Below are positions 1 through 11,698 of a stretch of 64,000 bases of DNA, in pieces. How positions within the stretch are numbered: position 1 is the stretch's first letter; every line of letters starts with the position of its first letter. The position numbers and the translations under genes were made by a program. The notes below the pieces were generated by a model that was not told the origin of the DNA, made no database searches, and was given only the letters and a program-made list of their open reading frames with translations. Origin of the DNA: Emergomyces orientalis (lineage: Eukaryota > Ascomycota > Eurotiomycetes > Onygenales > Ajellomycetaceae); the NCBI GenBank assembly GCA_002110485.1, contig MOWL01000024.1:682001-746000 (forward strand). Direction: 5' to 3'.

Positions 1-370
1 TTCAGCTCGACGAGCAACACAAAAGGGAATGATATAAATAAAGAACAAGAGTAAGAGGGGTGGAATGGTTTGAAAGAAGAAGAAGAATAGGAGGGGGGAG
101 AGTTGTTGCAGGTGAGTTGAGGTAAATAAAAGTTGGGGGTGAGGCTTCTTTGGGGTCGTACTGTACTGTATTTCGAAGTTTCGGATGTGGTTTTGCAGTC
201 ACATTGAAAGAGCTTGAAACCGCGCTGATACCACACTATGTATTTTACTTTCGCCGCAAAAATACACAGCCGCCTGAAGCAGTTTCCTGATTTTAACAGC
301 ACACACAACTTCTATAGAGAAACATCCGAATATAATATATACTGCTATCCTCTGTATCTATTTCAGGACC
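1..370. other. 5' flank, no gene seen
   Basis: No convincing coding frame or RNA gene. It is the upstream region of the gene starting at 371; short open frames here are low-complexity. Confidence 0.6.
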
Positions 371-1139
371 ATGTCTGCCTCCAGATCCGAAGCAGATATA
401 GTCTTCAACAGAGCCAATGTAGCCCTAGCACGCAGCCAGCGCCTCATCGCATCATGGTTACCACCCAAAACTGCAGAAGAGATCGCCAACACAAAAACAG
501 AGGAGGAATTACAACGGGAAGAGGATGAAATATTTACCCCAGTTCCGGAGAAGTGTGTTTTTATTTATTCTTGTCCCCCTTCATTTGCCTTGCGTTTTTT
601 CCTATATTTGCCGTACTAATTCTATCTTTCCCCTTCCCAACAGACTAGGACTCGGCGCACCCCTTCCACAAAGCCAGGCAGATGGTAGCTTCAATCGCAC
701 GGAGCTCAGCTCCAACGAGAAACTACGAAAACAGCTTCTGGGCAATAATTACAAGAAATCTACTTCTAGAATGCCGGTGAACAGTTCCCGGGGACCCCTG
801 GCGGAGAAGAAGCAACAATTCCACCACCAGTCAGCCAAATCACAACTAGAAAGCGACGACGACGAGGATGAAGGGCGGTCTTCCTTGGGTAGAAACAAAA
901 GGAAGAGGACAAAGGGGAAGGCGACTGAGACTGAGAAGGATGCAACGACAGCTGCCGCTACTGCTACAACAACAACAACAACAACAACAACGGACGGCGA
1001 CATCAATGTTGAAGACAACGAATCAGCCGAATCAGCCGATGATAGGCAGCGCAGTACTCAGAGAAAGAAACCCGTCAGCTACCTCGACGAGTTATTATCG
1101 GAAAGATTAAAGAAGAAAAAGAAAAGAAAGAAGCAGTAG
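371..1139 (+). CDS. DUF3245-type small basic nuclear protein
   Basis: Two exons, 371-552 and 644-1139, give about 225 residues. The intron (553-643) has a GTGTGT donor, a TACTAAT branch site and a CAG acceptor, and joining restores one frame ending in TAG. The N-terminus contains the motif ARSQRLIASWLPP, which I associate with the uncharacterised fungal DUF3245 family. The middle is acidic and Ser-rich, with a run of nine Thr encoded by an ACA microsatellite near 965-990. The C-terminus holds a SYLDELLSER segment followed by a Lys/Arg tail that looks like a nuclear or nucleolar signal. Function is unknown; nuclear location is inferred from the basic tail. The start at 371 was chosen because the conserved segment lies close behind it. 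Confidence 0.8.
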
Positions 1140-2159
1140 TCCAAGCTCCAAAAAATAATTGAAAAGTTGAATAAAGTGGTATTTGCCATTACGTTTCTTT
1201 CCTCTGACCTTACATTGGAAAAACTGGATCCTGACCCTCGACCCATGAATTTCCATTCCACGTTGCGAAGAGACCGAAAATCGACCCCAAGTTGGAACCG
1301 TCTTCAAACAGTTATTTCGGAAGCGTTGAGCTACGCTATTCCTTGATATACTGTGCACGGGGGATTAACCAGTTCATTTTGCGCTTCATATTTTAAGAAC
1401 CGGATTGATCCACATTATCATCCTGCTTTCTCGGCACATCGAGGATAGCGGATGAGATACCTACTGTACCCCTGACTCTGGTTTTCGGAAGAATAAAATA
1501 TGAAAAAAGGGGATATAGAGAATTTTCCACCAAGAGAGCCGAAAAAGTCCACGATTCCCCAGTACAAGAAGAGAGAAAGATTCTAGCAAACTCTCACACT
1601 CATGTTTCCTCTCTCTAGCTCTCGTTCGCGCGCAGTGATGTGAAAAAAGGTCTTGTTGTCCATGGAAGGCACTATTGAAAAGTGGGGGTCGGAGGATGAA
1701 GGGCCAAAAAAAAAAAAAGGAAAAAAAAAAGGGTGAACACCCAAACCACGCCACTTAGAGATAATGAATGAGCACCTCAACCGGCCAGGGTTATGTCCAT
1801 CATTATCTTCTATCCTTATATGTACCTCTCCTACCCAAGTCCGGTAGAAGAGCGTAAACAGAGACATGAAACGAACATCGTTTAGTTTGACCTGCTGTTC
1901 TCAATGGTCGTGTAAGAATATCAACATACAAGCTCACTCGCTATTATGTGTGCACGTGTGCATTTTGAAAGATTTAAGATCGGATTCTGTTCTGATATGT
2001 GGTTGTATGTAATTATAGGCAGAACTGATATAGCAATAGAAAAATTTTTTAAGTCATTTTCCTTGTGTTATTCCGAGAGTGACTGAAAATTGGTTCTTAA
2101 AAAGGCCTAGGTCATGTCAGTTGTGGCATGGGCTCCATTTATAAACAAAATTTCGAAGA
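1140..2159. other. Intergenic, no gene seen
   Basis: About 1 kb with only short low-complexity open frames, for example poly-A at 1707-1730. The first part is presumably the 3' UTR of the gene ending at 1139. Confidence 0.5.
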
Positions 2160-3035
2160 GAGGTCAGCTCAGCTCAGCTCAGCTAAAAGAGAGGTCGGGT
2201 GAGTGAGGGCAGTTTCAGAGAGACTACGCGTATTACACGTCTTTTATATGGTGTATTATATCAATCATATTTGTCCAAGTATTGAGCTCAACTGACCCTT
2301 TTTTTTGTTTTCTCTTGCCCAAAGTCAGGTGTCTCACTAGCGCTTGGTCAGGTGAGCGACGCGAAGGGAGCTATGACCGCTAGCAAAATTACGGCTTCTC
2401 TGCTCGTAAATAAAACAGGTCGGCTCGGCTCAGAAATACCTAGGGCCTCGTCCGGGCAGTGTCAATTGAGCCGCAACCATATTGTTCCGGGATAGAGCTG
2501 GCCGGCAGAGTTTCAACACGTATATAACTGGTCAGGTCAGGTCAGCGAAGTCCGACCGCCGAGGGTCAGTTGAGCTATTACCACCACATCAAAACGGAGC
2601 GCAATCAAAGGCCCCAACGCCCATATATCTCCAGCTCAGCTGAAGGAGAAATCAGATCAGATCTATATATATATATATATGCCAGTCCAGCGCAAGGTCA
2701 ACATTCATCTCAACCCATCTGGCCTCTGTTAAACTTCTCTTCAGGTCAGATCAGTTCTGAGGCGTTGGTTGCTGGTAGGCCAATTAAGTTTCTGAGCTGC
2801 TCTTTTGAAACATCTATTCACCATGTCAAAGTTAAGTTGAATGCGTATTCATCTCCGTTGACCTTTCTTAAACCAGGTTACACACGTCAACTGACCCTTC
2901 GCGTAGCTCAGTTGACTACGCTAGAGAAATTTAATTCAGGTCAGTTGAGCTTTGACCACAATACCAGAACGTGTTTTACAACAGGCCAGGTAAGGTCAGT
3001 GCAAGTTCATTATTCTCCAGCTCAACTGATACTTA
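2160..3035. repeat. Dispersed GGTCAG/TGAGC motif cluster
   Basis: The core GGTCAG, often followed by TTGAGC or GTGAGC, recurs in both orientations. Examples: a tandem CAGCT run at 2165-2184, GAGCTCAACTGACCC at 2285-2299, GGTCAGGTGAGC at 2347-2358, a triple GGTCAG near 2530-2547, GGGTCAGTTGAGC near 2562, inverted forms near 2887 and 3018, and AGGTCAGTTGAGC near 2938. Copies are spaced tens to about 100 bases apart. No reading frame explains them. Possible sources are a decayed minisatellite, a degenerate mobile element, or clustered binding half-sites. Confidence 0.55.
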
Positions 3036-4086
3036 CACTTACTGTATCGGTTATTTATTACATATAAAAATGGCAATGAAATGGAACTCCCTCTCCTGCT
3101 GCTCAATTCCCTCCATTTGCCAGTACATTACAGGCAGAAAAAAAAAAAAGGCAGGTTTAGAGAAAATAAGGAATCTGAGATTAAAAGAATTGGTAGATGG
3201 GAGGAAAAGAAATGGAAAAGGTAAATCACAAAAATGGATAGATGCAGTTGTAGATGTAACTGCAACTGTGGATTTAGATAGTAGATATATATAGTGATTG
3301 CTAGATATGTGGGTATTTGACGTGCGGTATAACAAACAAAACGCAAGACAGACAATGCGTGTGGGTTGATGTAAATAGATAGACAGATAGAGGAATAAGA
3401 AGGTGCCAGATGAGTGAATCCCTGAATGACTGAATTGGCTGGGTATATACGTATATATATATATATATATGTAGACAGATAGATTAGATACATCGACAGA
3501 TAGATCGATAAATAGGCAGGTAGGATGGGGGATGTGGTTTTGTTGGTGAACGTGTAATTATCAGTTAAGAGTAAGCAGACAATAGATGTCTCGAGGAGGT
3601 AGGCACATGTACATGTTTCATTCTGATCGATTTTTCGACCGATCGATCAACAGACAGGCTAAAACTGCAAAGGATATTCGATATCATCGAGTGTAGGTCA
3701 AAACAGCAGGTCAAAAATAGCAGATCAAGTGTAGAATATCAACGAAATTCCCTGTGACAACTAATATATTATATGTTTTGGTTCCCTTTTGGCGGTAGGG
3801 CACGGGCACGGGCATGTGGGCCGGGAGTATTTTAGCCTTCGGTCTTCTTCGAACTCGCGATGGGACAGGAGTAGACGGGGCGGTGGACGGGGTTGGTTGA
3901 ATAGCGTAGGTAGGTGTATATATGGGTATGTTTTTTCTGGTGGTTTGCTGCACTGTACTGCATGGGTCTTCCGCTTACTCCGGGGCAGCGGATTTCCGCC
4001 CTGTCTCCCCAAAAGCTGCACGACCATTTTTTAGTAGGTCTCTGAGATCAATTGCAAAATGCACATGTTTCGGACTGGAGATGTTG

Positions 4087-4117
<31 letters not shown>

Positions 4118-4783
4118 GGGTAAGATTTTCTCCTTTTTCCTTTTTCCTTAAGGAAGAGAGAATAATACAACTAAACGAGGTGGACGGAAGATAACACGAA
4201 AAAATACAAATTAAACCAAAAAAAAGAAAAGAAAAGAAAAGAAAAGAAAAAAAAAAGAGGAAAAATCCAGTATCTGGTATCCAATATAGAATATAATAAT
4301 AATAAGTCAGACAGCCAAGCCAGTGGGAGTATATATGTATGGTTTTTCTTCTTCTTTACATGAATTAAGAATAACGTTTGCAAGAAAGGGTGTATCACAG
4401 TCACAATCACAATCACAAAAATAAAAACTAAAAATAAAAATAAAAGGGAAATTGGTAATTAGGTAAAAGAAAAAATGGAAAGACGGGGAAAAAATAAAAT
4501 AAAAGAAGATAGAGGAAAAAGGGATGTAGGGGAAATATTCCAAGAAATAAATAATAATAATAATAATAACAATTAACAACAACGGGAGGAGCGTGCCAAT
4601 GCTGTGCCGTGACGTAAAACATGTCAGGAGGGGGAATTTTAAAAAAAATCAATATCAATGTCAATAGAAATTTTTTTTTTTTTAAAAAAATAACAAGTAA
4701 ACCAAGCTCTCTTAGTCCCGTTAGTTTTTTAGTTTTTTAGTTTTTTATTTTTTTTGGGTTTTTTATATTTTTTTCAAAAATAT
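3036..4783. other. Intergenic AT-rich region with simple repeats
   Basis: No gene supported. It holds degenerate GATA/CAGATA repeats near 3370-3520, a TA dinucleotide run near 3450-3470, a GAT microsatellite at about 4088-4116, GAAAA repeats near 4225-4250, an AAT run near 4548-4568, and T-rich tracts at 4670-4780 just 3' of the minus-strand gene, probably its 3' UTR. Confidence 0.5.
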
Positions 4784-7259
4784 TCATTGTAACCGCTTCC
4801 TCTTCCGATCCTCCCCACCCAACCCATCCTCGTCAACCGGCCGCTCACGCTCTCCCGTCGCCGTCGCCGCTGTCGGATTCAGTAGCGAATGCACATTGCT
4901 CGCCATACTCGACCGGCGCGTGGGGGGCAACGAGTCTGCAGCCGGGCGAGGGAATTTCGGCCCGCCAATCGACCAGCCGCTTTCGGGATTCAACGAGGAC
5001 GAGGAGGAGGAGTGCGCGGGGTGCTGGTGTGTATGTGTATGTGTCTGTGGGTGCGGGTGCGGGTGTGGGTGTTGTGATGAGGGCACAGCGGCGACGGGGT
5101 CGATTGAGATGGGTGGTGGTGGTGGTGGGGTTGGGTGTCTGGATGTATCCTGGTTGGTGCTGCGGCGGGGTCCACCCATTTCATATTTGGCGAGGAGGTC
5201 GCGGACGTGTTGGTGGTCGGCGTTTTGGGGTGGTTGGGTGTTGTGGTTCATGGGGATGTTATTATTATTGTTGTTGCTGTTGTGGTGGTGGTGGTGGTGG
5301 CCGGTTCGTTGCGGGGAAGGGGGCCAGTGAGAGGAAGAAGGGTTGTTGGGATTGGAGCCGGGGCCGAAAGGGGAGGTATTGTTGATGTTGTTGTTTGCGG
5401 TTCCCCAGCCGTGTTCGCGAATGTCTGCGGAGGTGTGACGGCGGCCTAGGTTGGGGCCTGGTGAAGTTACGGAGGAGAGGGGGTGAGGGGCGGGCTGTTG
5501 GGGAGGGATTTGGGGGCGGTTGTAATTTGGTGATGAATTTGCCGCGCCAATTGATCCATATCGACGAGGGGATACGGCGAGATGGGTTGGGACAGGAGGC
5601 TGAGCCATGGAGGGGCGCCGGCTATCATCCTGCGGCATCTGGCGCGGGGAAAGTGGTGGGCCGGAATGGAGGGTCATGCTGCTAAAGTATGGTTGTCGCC
5701 CGGATAGGAGGGATTCATGAGGATTTTCAAAGGTGCGGATGGCATCTAATTGTCGTGAGATCTCCCGTTGCATGTTGGCAGCTATTTTCATATTACCGAA
5801 CGAAGTTAGTTTCCTTGCTGCTTCGTTCCCTCCCTTCGATAAAATTGATATAATCGGGAAGATTTCGGCTCAGACTCACCATCTCTATGAATCGCGTTCT
5901 CAGGATCAGGTACAATGGACATGACGAAATGCGACATCGAATTGGACCACTATGTAAAATCAAATCAGTAAAGGGGATCTTTTTCAGTCCATTCCAACTA
6001 AGCGGCGTGGAGGTTTCCTCACTTGGTGGCATCGCACTAAACTCTCCGTCAAGATTTGACACCTGCAATTTAACTGAGAATAGTTCTCCTCCATGCGCGA
6101 CAGACGAGAGTGAAGATCGTAGATGTTATGTTCCGTGTTAATCAGTCTAGAATCGATGACTCTAGAATCGGCGCCATCGGGAAGTGGTTCAGCGGGAGTT
6201 CCAGGTTGGGAGGCACTTGGTTTATGTCCGGAAAAGGAATCACGATGTATTAGGGTCTGTCTGGATGCGCGTCGTTTAATCTCTCGTAGGCCGGCTACAT
6301 CTCCCTTTTTGAAATTGCCATTGCCATGTTTGAACTCCCACATCTGAGAGTCAGGGGAGCCTGTGTGGAAGACATCGCTGACTACATTGGACGTCAGAAT
6401 TGGGAGTGCGTTAGAACGGCCAATTGCTTTCAAAACTAGGTGTGTATCGGTGTGGCCCAGGTACCTTTATGAAACCCATACATATTCAACTGCCTGACGA
6501 AGGAGGATACATTGGTGTGCTTGAAATATTGACTGTGGTATATGGGAGGTATCAATGGTCAGCTACCTCCAGGCAAATAGTACGATCCGACGGGATCTGG
6601 AAATAAGGGAGCACGTACGCGAGAACTTTTGAGAAATCCTGCGAGGGAGACATAACGAAGCTCTCGTTTGAGCTGGACCAAGAAATCAAGTGTTGTATCC
6701 CAGGATCTTGTAGCATACTGCGCAGTCGACAACCGCATTAGAAACACAAAAATGGTTTTTCGATTTAGGAAGAGAGAGAAAAATAAAAATAATAAAAATT
6801 TGAACAAGGAGCAAAGTATGCGTAAACCTACCTGTAGAGCTTATGTATAAAAGCGGTTTGAACGACCTTGGGTTGTTGTGCAGCCGCAGCAGCACCGATG
6901 GGTTGGTTTTGCGCATGGCCGGACTCTACTCCCATCATCGCACCTGTATGAGCAGCGCCGTTTGTATGGTTATTATTGGCGTTGGTAGTACTACTGGCAT
7001 GATTATTGTTGTTGCTGCTGTTATTGTGGTTGGAAGACGGAGGAGCTCCCCCATGTTCTGATTCGGGGCTGCCGTTATTATTTCCGGGAGGAGCCATTGA
7101 AGCCGACGTGGGCGGAGAGAGTTCCATTGGGTCCCCCTGTGAGTGGTGATCGGATGGAGCAATGGATGACGAGAGGACGGGGATGGTTCTGGATTTTCCG
7201 GAGATGTCGGCTGGGCCGGAGAAGGGGCTTCGGGAGTGATGTTCTTGTATTCGATTCAT
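4784..7259 (-). CDS. sfl1: Sfl1-like heat-shock-factor-type transcription factor
   Basis: Six exons on the minus strand (7259-6832, 6717-6619, 6532-6465, 6381-6023, 5949-5880, 5781-4784) encode about 673 residues. All five introns are 73-114 nt with GT-AG ends and the frame is maintained. Residues 1-128 are Asn/Ser/His-rich. An HSF DNA-binding domain follows (about 130-230): FIHKLYSML, then SSNESFVMSPS, then FKHTNVSSFVRQLNMYGFHK, the hallmark recognition helix. Next come a coiled-coil-like stretch (RLSRMEENY, ILTESLVRCHQ) and SHFVMSIVPDPENAIHR, which I recognise from Sfl1-type proteins rather than canonical Hsf1. The C-terminal 330 residues are Pro/Ser/His/Asn-rich and end in KRKRLQ. Family members repress flocculation or filamentation genes; that role here is inferred. 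The name rests on remembered resemblance, not a search. Confidence 0.88.
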
Positions 7260-9554
7260 GGTGAAAGCGGAGGCGATGATAGCGGAGATCTTGTGACGGA
7301 GGGTATGTGTATGGGGATGTGTATGTGTACCGGTAGGAGATAGGACTGGCGCAGAGCCAGGGCGATCGCGCGCAAAGAGACGACAAGGGAGGGGCGGAGA
7401 GAGGGGGGGGGGGGGGGGGGGGGCGACGATGGGAGAAGAGAGGTGGAGATGGGGATGAAGATGGAGGTAGAGAGGATGGATATAGATAATATTAAATATA
7501 TGAAGGCCGACGATTGGAGGACGTTATACAGGACGAAGGCTAGTGTTTATTTGCAAGCTGTCGGCGGGTTAAAAAAGAAGAAAAAAAGGGATTGGTATGT
7601 GGAATAGGAAGCTCAGGACAAGCCGATAGAGGGCAGGCGATGGAACGGAGCTCGAGGTCGAGGAGATGAGAAGCAGCAGCAAGCACGCATCTAGTTCGGT
7701 ATCAGCCGCGACGAACGGGAATCGACGAATGCGCCGAGTAAGTGGGGAAGAACAGTGGCAAAGACAGCAGCAGTGGAGCAGAGCGAAGTCGAAGTCGAAT
7801 CAATCAACAGCAGCGGGAGTGGCAGTTGGAGCAGCTGTGGCAGTAGTAGCGGCAATGGGAACAAGAGGTGTAGAGAGACGGGTCTGGCAACATGGTACCA
7901 ATCAGCAAAAAGACAAGCAAATTTCGATTTGTATAGATTATATATGATGGGATAATGAATAAAGAGGGTGGACGATAGAGGAGGATGATAGTTGTGGAAT
8001 AATAAGAAGAGAAATAAGCAGCACCAGAGAGGAGAGAAGAGAGGGAGAGGGAGAGGATTCAAAATCTTTATGGGGGGAGGCGGGCGGGGGGGGGGGGGGG
8101 GGGAAGCGTTTACGGGGAGAGTTAACTTAGTTTAACTTAGTTACATACAAAGAACAATGGGGGGCAAGAGGAAGAAGAAGAAGAAAGAAGCAGAAGAAAA
8201 AGAAAGAAGGCGGAGAATTGCCCCCGGCTAGTTTTGGCTCGTACATACACTACTAGCCTTGGGGGGAGGCTCGAGAGAAAGAAAAAGGAGGCGGAAGAAA
8301 TGGAGAGAGAGAGAGAATGGAATCCGTTTAGCTGCGTTGGGTTAGGTCAGGTTAAACGTCTGGGATGAGGGTTTATAGTTTTAGGCGAGGATGAGCGGAC
8401 AAGAATAATAACAAAAAGTAAAATAAATATGGGATTGGACATCTCAGCTTCTGGAAGGTGAGTCGAGTCGTGAGGGGGGAGTGAGAGCAAAATGCAATAA
8501 GCAAAAAGAAAATAACTAAAATAGAAATAACAAACGAAAAAATTAAAAAGAGATGAGGGTGATTGGGGAGGTTTTTCCAAAAAAGAAAAGAAGGGGAAAG
8601 GAAGCCGAAGAAAAATGGAAAAAGCAGAAGAAGAAAAGAAGAAAAGAAGACAGAGTGGAAGAATGGAGAAATGGAAGAATGGAAGAAAAACGATACCTAT
8701 CAAACAAATCACAGACTAGACAAAAAAACAGGAATTTTTACAGTAGATATTTAAACTGACGTTGATTGATTAATAAATAGAAATATAACTAATATTATAA
8801 CTTACCATAGTATAGTTAATAGAATATAAATAACTAGATAATACTAAAAGTAGATCTTAGGGCGGGCCCGAGGGAGACTCGATCTATGGGAGATCTGTCC
8901 AATGTGTAACTATCTATCTGTATATGGTGCAGCACAAATTATCTACTACTGTGGTACACTCCCGGCCTTGCTCCTTTGTCTGTCGGTCTGTGCATATTAA
9001 TTGTGGCATTATTCTTATTCCCCTGTAGTTAACTATCAAGTAGAGGGATTAAATAAAAATAATAATAATAATAATAATAATCATCGTAATCATTGTCCGA
9101 ATTGGCAATTCAAATAGTCTGGCTGCACAATTCTACTAGACAAGGCAGGCATATATATAACCCAAGATGCTAGTAGTGAAATTGATACATATTGCGTACA
9201 GAATAAATAACAATACAGAAAAACTGACTGGCTTGACTGACAAGGCTGCGGGGCTGGAAACGCACTATTTTAAAGGCATATTAAGAAAGAGACCAGTTAA
9301 TACTTGCAAAAAGATAATAGATGTGATGTGATTGTAGAATGTAGAATTAACTTCTCTGCTTCAACCATTGCAATCCACTGCGTTTCCTGCGTATGGGCGT
9401 CAAGAGAACCCTCGTTGGGCTTCATCTGCTTCATCTGCTTCATGTGTTTCATCTCTTCATCTCAACCAAGTGGCTTCTGGCTGGAAAAAAGAGCCAACCA
9501 GTCAATTAGTTTGTTAACTACGGAGTAGTTAGTTGTTTATTAACAACCTCTGAA
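7260..9554. promoter_or_regulatory. 2.3 kb shared non-coding region between divergent genes
   Basis: Lies between the Sfl1-like gene (starts 7259, minus) and the F-box gene (starts 9555, plus). No gene seen. It is strikingly purine-rich on the plus strand, with G runs of 21 (7403-7423) and 18 (8086-8103), GA-rich tracts near 8160-8320 and 8560-8690, and an AAT run near 9058-9080. This is consistent with a long 5' leader or promoter of the transcription factor gene, as seen for regulators of morphology, but no element can be named. Confidence 0.4.
7403..7423 (+). repeat. Poly-G tract (21 G)
   Basis: Uninterrupted run of 21 G about 145 bases upstream of the Sfl1-like start codon. A second run of 18 lies at 8086-8103 and one of 14 at 40839-40852. 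Exact lengths may be affected by sequencing error. Confidence 0.9.
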
Positions 9555-11135
9555 ATGGGCCCTGCCATCCCTGGTGATGACTTCATCCAAGCATACAAAG
9601 GGCTCCCCACCGCAGAGGCCCGCCAACAGCTGTATGTACAGTTACATTACATGAACATGAACATAGACATGAACATGGACGGTAATGGTAACTCCAGTAG
9701 TTACTATATATCCCGTCCACCACTGTTGTTTCTACCATAAATAGCCCATATTCTATTCCCCTACTAATAACCTGCTGTTTCCAAATATCCAATTACCCCT
9801 CCCAGCCTCCAATCACTGGTCCAGCAATTGAGCATTGAGGACTGCCACATCGTCCGCAACTTGGCCTATGCCAGACTCCACGTCGATATCCTGGGCTGTT
9901 TACCCATAGAGCTGGCGGCCGGAATAGCCTCCTATCTGGCCCCTTGGGACCTCTTCAGATATAGATCTGTATGTTATTATTACTCCCCGTGTGTGCGCTA
10001 CTCCATTCTCCTCCCCGCACGCACAATATCATCTACCCAGTGTGCCGGATTATATTTAACGCCATTTCAAATATAAAATAAAATAAAAAAGGCATCCAAA
10101 CGCTGGAACGAGGTTCTCTCATCTCCATTCGTCTGCAGCAGCAGCTTCCACGCATACTTTCCCGATCAACAATTGGACACAAGTGGCCCAGAATGGCCAC
10201 GGCTGTTCCGCCAGATATCAAAACGCCGTCTGGCTCTAGTGACAGGAAGACCATACAGCAAATCGCTTATCCTTCATGAGGATCCATGGGGCAAAGAGCT
10301 GATTTCCTACCACGATGGCATGATTGCGCACGAGTTAGATCGCCGGACTATTCGACTACTTTCCGTCGTGGATGGGCCGATTGCTACCTATCAAACGGAG
10401 AACCGCGAGTTTTTGTACAAGATTGCGCTCTCTTGTACCGCTGTTGCGGTTGTGACGATGGGGGGGTGAGATTTTTCCCCTTCTCTTTAAAGTTTTATTT
10501 TTATTTTTCCCTCTCTCTTTTCTCTTCTCTTCACGGTTACATTAAAAACACGATCGCTACTCTAACACGCTTTAGGTACTGCCATGTCTGGAACTATAAA
10601 ACAGGGGAGGAAGGTTCGTTTCGTTTACCATGCAAACCACATAGTTTGGTTCTTGACGAGGATGCCGTCGCCCTACACGTAGGAACCCGGCCTACAACTA
10701 TCATCACCTGGGATTTGCAATCGAGGCAGGCCAGGGAGATCAAACACGCTTCTTCCTCGCTTTTACACATGTTTCTCGATGCGAAGGACGCATCACTCGT
10801 TCTCATACATGGCGCAGATGCTGACGGGACGCCTATGAACCATGACGGCAAATACCCCAATCCCGACTTTTCCGGCGTTGTTGGAACACGATATCTCCTC
10901 CGGGGAGTAACGCCTGTTCTGCAGGATAAAATCACATATTTCATGCTACCATCTAACGAGCCCCAAATCCCCCATGATTGTATTGAGTCTTTCGATACGT
11001 ATGGCAGGTGCATCGTCACCTTCGGGCAGCGCATGAAGCATCGGGATGATGGGAATCCAGATCCTTGGGAATATGACGATCATAGATGGTATATAATGGT
11101 TATAATGCATCCCGGAAAACAACAAGAGCAACACC

Positions 11136-11179
<44 letters not shown>

Positions 11180-11698
11180 CCAAGAAACCCACCTGTCGTC
11201 CTTTACCGAGACCCAGTCCCCCACCTGGCAGGGGGGAAACTCTCCACCTCCGCAGCGACCCAATGCCCAGACGTGATACATTACTCCGGCTCTGAAATAG
11301 GCTACATTGTCGCCAACTACCGGGCGGCCACCTATTCAAAATCCGAGATCGAAGACATTTCGAAAAACGACTCGGTGATGGGAGAAGCTATGCCCAATCT
11401 TGAATATATTATGGGCGGGGACGATAGATTCTTCGTGATCATGAACGAATTGGGGATTCATGTGTGGTGCTTCGATGAGGATGTTGCGCTGTTCCAGGAA
11501 ACGGAGGGTTATAGGGAATTTCGTAAGGGGCGTGCTGAGGAGCGCGCATGGGAGCGGGAGCGGGAGCGGCAGGAGCCGGGACCGGGGGGGGAGAATAAAC
11601 GAAAAAAGCAGGGGTTGAGCACAGAAGAAGAAGATAAAACGACGTCGCTGATATGCGAAAATGCCAGGGAAGACTGGGAAGTGAGAGGCTGGCCTTGA
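9555..11698 (+). CDS. F-box protein with polyglutamine tract
   Basis: Four exons (9555-9631, 9806-9968, 10092-10465, 10576-11698) give about 578 residues. Introns are 174, 123 and 110 nt with GTATGT or GTGAGA donors, and the joins restore one frame. Residues about 53-97 form an F-box: LGCLPIELAAGIASYL, then WDLFRYRSASKRWNEVLSS. F-box proteins recruit substrates to SCF ubiquitin ligases through Skp1. The remaining 480 residues may form a beta-propeller-like substrate domain (YCHVWNYKTGEE, IITWDLQSRQA), but I see no clear WD repeats. An uneven Gln run at about residues 386-407 is encoded by a CAA microsatellite (11117-11182) between predicted strands. The C-terminus is charged (RERERQ, KRKKQ). 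Substrates are unknown. Confidence 0.85.

Noticed and set aside
3370..3530. GATA/CAGATA-rich stretch considered as a tandem or CRISPR-like array
   Set aside because: Repeats are degenerate, unevenly spaced and without spacers; simple sequence in a eukaryotic genome.
9518..9530. ACTACGGAGTAGT inverted repeat, similar to TTACTCCGTAGTA near 32511
   Set aside because: Looked like a possible MITE terminus, but no partner terminus or target duplication could be found nearby.
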